DNA from: Allosediminivita pacifica
Lineage (GTDB): Bacteria; Pseudomonadota; Alphaproteobacteria; Rhodobacterales; Rhodobacteraceae
Direction of reading: 5' to 3'
Length of the DNA stretch: 33,171 nucleotides
Assembly (NCBI RefSeq): GCF_003054175.1
Contig: NZ_QBKN01000037.1
Coordinates: forward strand, 1-33,171
Shown here: positions 31,254 to 33,171 of the stretch, piece by piece
How positions within the stretch are numbered: position 1 is the first letter of the stretch
Layout of the letters: each line of letters opens with the position of its first letter
The notes under the pieces: model-generated
Database searches by the model: none
The model's input: the letters and a program-made list of their open reading frames with translations, nothing else
Told to the model about the DNA's origin: nothing
Made by a program: the position numbers and the translations under genes

Positions 31254-33120
31254 CGAAAAGCTCCATATCTGCCGGGCCCACGGACATCATCGGCGCTGAG
31301 GGGGTCAGCCGGACCAGTTCTTCGGGATCTAGAATGAGGGCGATCTTGCCATCGCCGAGGATGGTCGCGGCCGAGACACCGGCGATCGCGCCGTAGTTGC
31401 TTTCAAGGCTCTTGATGACCACTTGTCTCTGGTCGTGGATCGCCTCGACCTTGAGTGCGATCAGGCCCTGGGTTTCGGTCGACACCAGCAGCAGGATCCC
31501 GTGGCCGCCTTGGTTTTCGTCGGTGGGCAGGCCGAGATTGCTGGCCACGTTGACGATCGGTACATAGGAACCGCGGATCTGGATCACTTTGCTGCGTGTC
31601 CCTAGGACATGGATGTCGCGCTCACTGGGTCGGATCGTCTCAAGGATCGACGCGATCGGGATCACCATGGTCTGATCGGCAACGGAAATGACAAAGCCGT
31701 CCATGACCGCGAGGGTCAAAGGGAGAATGATCGTGAAGGTCGTGCCCGCCGCTGGTGCGGATGTGATCGAAACGCGTCCGCCGAGTGCCTGAACCGCGTT
31801 TTTCACGACATCCATGCCTACGCCGCGCCCCGAGAGGTTGGATACGGTGCTGGCCGTGGAGAAGCCCGGAAGGAACAGAAGATTGTCGATTTCGGGCTCG
31901 GAAAGCTCGGTTTCGGGCGCCACGAGTCCCTTTTCGATTGCCTTTGCGAGTATTCTCTCCCGATTGAGGCCTGCGCCATCATCGGCGATCTCGATGAAGA
32001 CGCTGCCAGAACGGTGCGAGGCTGACAGCCGGATTGTTCCTACGAGATCTTTGCCCTGTGCCTTGCGATCGTCGGGCTTTTCGAGGCCGTGGTCGACGGC
32101 GTTTCTCACCATGTGAGTGAGTGGATCTGCGAGACGCTCGATGACTGTCTTGTCGACCTCGGTCGAGTCGCCGACGGTCACGAGTTTCGAGCGCTTGCCA
32201 GTTGCCTCGGAGGCCTCGCGGACGATGCGTGACATGCGCTGGAACAGCGGCTTTACCGGCTGCGCACGGATTGCCATGACACCTTCCTGGATATCCCGTG
32301 CCAGAAGCTTGTAGGCTTCGAGCTCGTTTGTCAGATGCGCGCCGGTGGGTAGATCGAGTTCCTCGATCCGCTGAGAGATCATCGCCTGGTTGATGATGAG
32401 CTCCCCCACCGTGTTGATGAGCCGATCGACTCGATCAAGATCGACGCGCAGCGTCGGTTTCGGGCCGCGCGGCTCTTTTTCGCTTTCGCTGCCCTTGCCT
32501 GATGCCAGTTCCGGGTGATTGTCGTCGGAGGCAGGGGCGTCGACCGATGACTGGGGGAGCTCAGGGAGCGTTTCGGGATCACTAACCGGCTCCTGCGCCG
32601 GCTCGTCCAAAGGGAGAGAGGCGACGGGCGCCTCCTCGCCATCGACTTCCTCAACTGAAATGTCGATCTCGCAAAGCGCATCCACGAATTCGAAGATCTC
32701 GTGCAGCGTTGTCTCGCTCTCGGTCGTATACAGGATAATGGTCCAGCTCATGACGGCGTCGAGGGGATCGAAATCGTCGAAGCCCGGAAGATCGTCGTGA
32801 TGGGCCGCAACTTCGAGTGGCCCGAGTTCGGCGAGGGCATCGAAGATCAGCAGTGGTTCATGCCCGTTGGCGTACATCTCGCGTGACGGTTTGAAGCTGA
32901 TCGTGAAGCGTCGTTGCGCGTTTTCGTCGAGCGGTGCAGGCAGGATCTCCTCCGCACCGCCGCCGGCATCTTCGGGGAAATCCAGCGTGAGGGCGTCGAA
33001 ACTGAAGTCGTCGTCCTTGTCGTTTTCGCCCAGATAAGATTCGAGGTCGCGAAGGACTGCGGTCTCGACCTCGTCGGGCTTTGATGCTGTAACCGCCCCC
33101 CGACGGCATCGCTGTGCCAA
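31246..33120 (-). CDS. cheA: Chemotaxis kinase CheA lacking its phosphotransfer domain (5'-truncated)
   Basis: The visible frame (about 624 residues from a TTG) encodes the P2-like region (about 70-165: RRFTISFKPSREMYANGHEP), a linker, the P3 dimerisation helices (LRVDLDRVDRLINTVGELII), the P4 kinase (N box LTHMVRNAVDHGLE, G1 IADDGAGLN, LPGFSTA, G2 SGRGVGMDVVKNAV) and the P5 CheW-like domain. The N-terminal HPt domain with the phosphorylated histidine, normally about 130 residues, is absent, and all three frames close upstream by 33171. The first 11 residues (MAQRCRRGAVT) look foreign; cheA-like sequence begins at about 33087. Without P1 it cannot phosphorylate CheY, unless P1 is supplied elsewhere. 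An insertion at this point is the likely cause. Confidence 0.88.
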   Translation of the reverse strand: MAQRCRRGAVTASKPDEVETAVLRDLESYLGENDKDDDFSFDALTLDFPEDAGGGAEEILPAPLDENAQRRFTISFKPSREMYANGHEPLLIFDALAELGPLEVAAHHDDLPGFDDFDPLDAVMSWTIILYTTESETTLHEIFEFVDALCEIDISVEEVDGEEAPVASLPLDEPAQEPVSDPETLPELPQSSVDAPASDDNHPELASGKGSESEKEPRGPKPTLRVDLDRVDRLINTVGELIINQAMISQRIEELDLPTGAHLTNELEAYKLLARDIQEGVMAIRAQPVKPLFQRMSRIVREASEATGKRSKLVTVGDSTEVDKTVIERLADPLTHMVRNAVDHGLEKPDDRKAQGKDLVGTIRLSASHRSGSVFIEIADDGAGLNRERILAKAIEKGLVAPETELSEPEIDNLLFLPGFSTASTVSNLSGRGVGMDVVKNAVQALGGRVSITSAPAAGTTFTIILPLTLAVMDGFVISVADQTMVIPIASILETIRPSERDIHVLGTRSKVIQIRGSYVPIVNVASNLGLPTDENQGGHGILLLVSTETQGLIALKVEAIHDQRQVVIKSLESNYGAIAGVSAATILGDGKIALILDPEELVRLTPSAPMMSVGPADMELFDA

Positions 33121-33171
33121 GGTGGGATCGCAACAATCCTTAATGGGAGGCGGTCATGTCAAAGATTACCA
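33088..33171 (+). mobile_element. Possible left end of an insertion sequence
   Basis: From TGTAACCGCC at 33088 the sequence no longer fits cheA. A rightward gene begins at ATG 33156 behind GGGAGG with MSKIT, about 68 bases from the presumed edge, a distance and start that resemble IS3-type elements as I recall them. Only 16 coding bases are visible. The window ending here fits an assembly break at a repeated element. The far end, inverted repeat and target duplication are not visible. Confidence 0.35.

Noticed and set aside
1-33171. Siderophore biosynthetic cluster, CRISPR array, toxin-antitoxin or phage-defence island
   Set aside because: No NRPS or IucA-type genes, no regular repeat-spacer array, no cas or toxin-like pairs are visible; the single HNH protein is a lone gene.

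Overview
The window is high-GC DNA, probably from a marine Rhodobacteraceae (Roseobacter-group) alphaproteobacterium. This is inferred from gene content: an L-malyl-CoA/beta-methylmalyl-CoA lyase nearly identical to how I recall the Rhodobacter Mcl1 protein, a FYDLN-type acidic protein, a DUF1611 plus enolase-superfamily pair of the kind reported for D-glutamate catabolism in Rhodobacterales, and an alphaproteobacterial che operon. No rRNA, CRISPR array or prophage is visible. One tRNA (Ala, anticodon GGC) is present.

Region by region: (1) 1-5051 is a rhamnoside-use locus. A leftward operon carries a GH78 alpha-L-rhamnosidase, a sugar-binding protein and a permease cut by the window edge. It diverges from a LacI-type regulator across a perfect 10-bp inverted repeat. 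(2) 5304-13693 is an iron-chelate (siderophore-like) uptake locus: an NtaA/SnaA-type FMN monooxygenase, an ATPase, two FecCD permeases, a binding protein with a frameshift in a run of seven G, a TonB-dependent receptor and an IclR regulator. Both divergent promoter regions hold long inverted repeats. (3) 13694-20250 is mixed housekeeping and regulatory DNA: a broken small gene, tRNA-Ala, a FYDLN protein, a YgjP-type metallopeptidase, GntR and NUDIX genes, accA, a frameshifted AraC/GyrI-like gene, a LysE exporter with its Lrp regulator, and a small basic protein. (4) 20459-24678 has mcl1 divergent from a three-gene operon, DUF1611 (DgcN-like), an enolase-superfamily epimerase (DgcA-like) and a D-amino-acid transaminase. 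Together these can be read as a complete route from D-amino acids to L-glutamate. (5) 24675-27519 has a flavoprotein, an HNH protein with a lost cysteine, a LuxR-type gene with two frameshifts, and a ybgC thioesterase. (6) 27528-33120 is a leftward, tightly overlapping chemotaxis operon: cheA-cheW-cheR-cheY-(CheZ/CheT-like)-cheB-cheD. Its cheA lacks the phosphotransfer domain and appears cut at about 33087 by what may be an insertion sequence that runs off the window.

Four genes (binding protein, AraC, LuxR, the small gene at 14.1-14.4 kb) carry apparent single-base indels. Either this sequence has assembly or sequencing errors, or the genome has accumulated recent pseudogenes. Raw-read checking would decide between these.

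The three most interesting points are the D-amino-acid catabolic operon, the pairing of a chelate-type monooxygenase with a TonB/FecCD uptake system, and the chemotaxis operon that combines a truncated kinase with a small protein bearing a CheZ-type DxxxQ motif.
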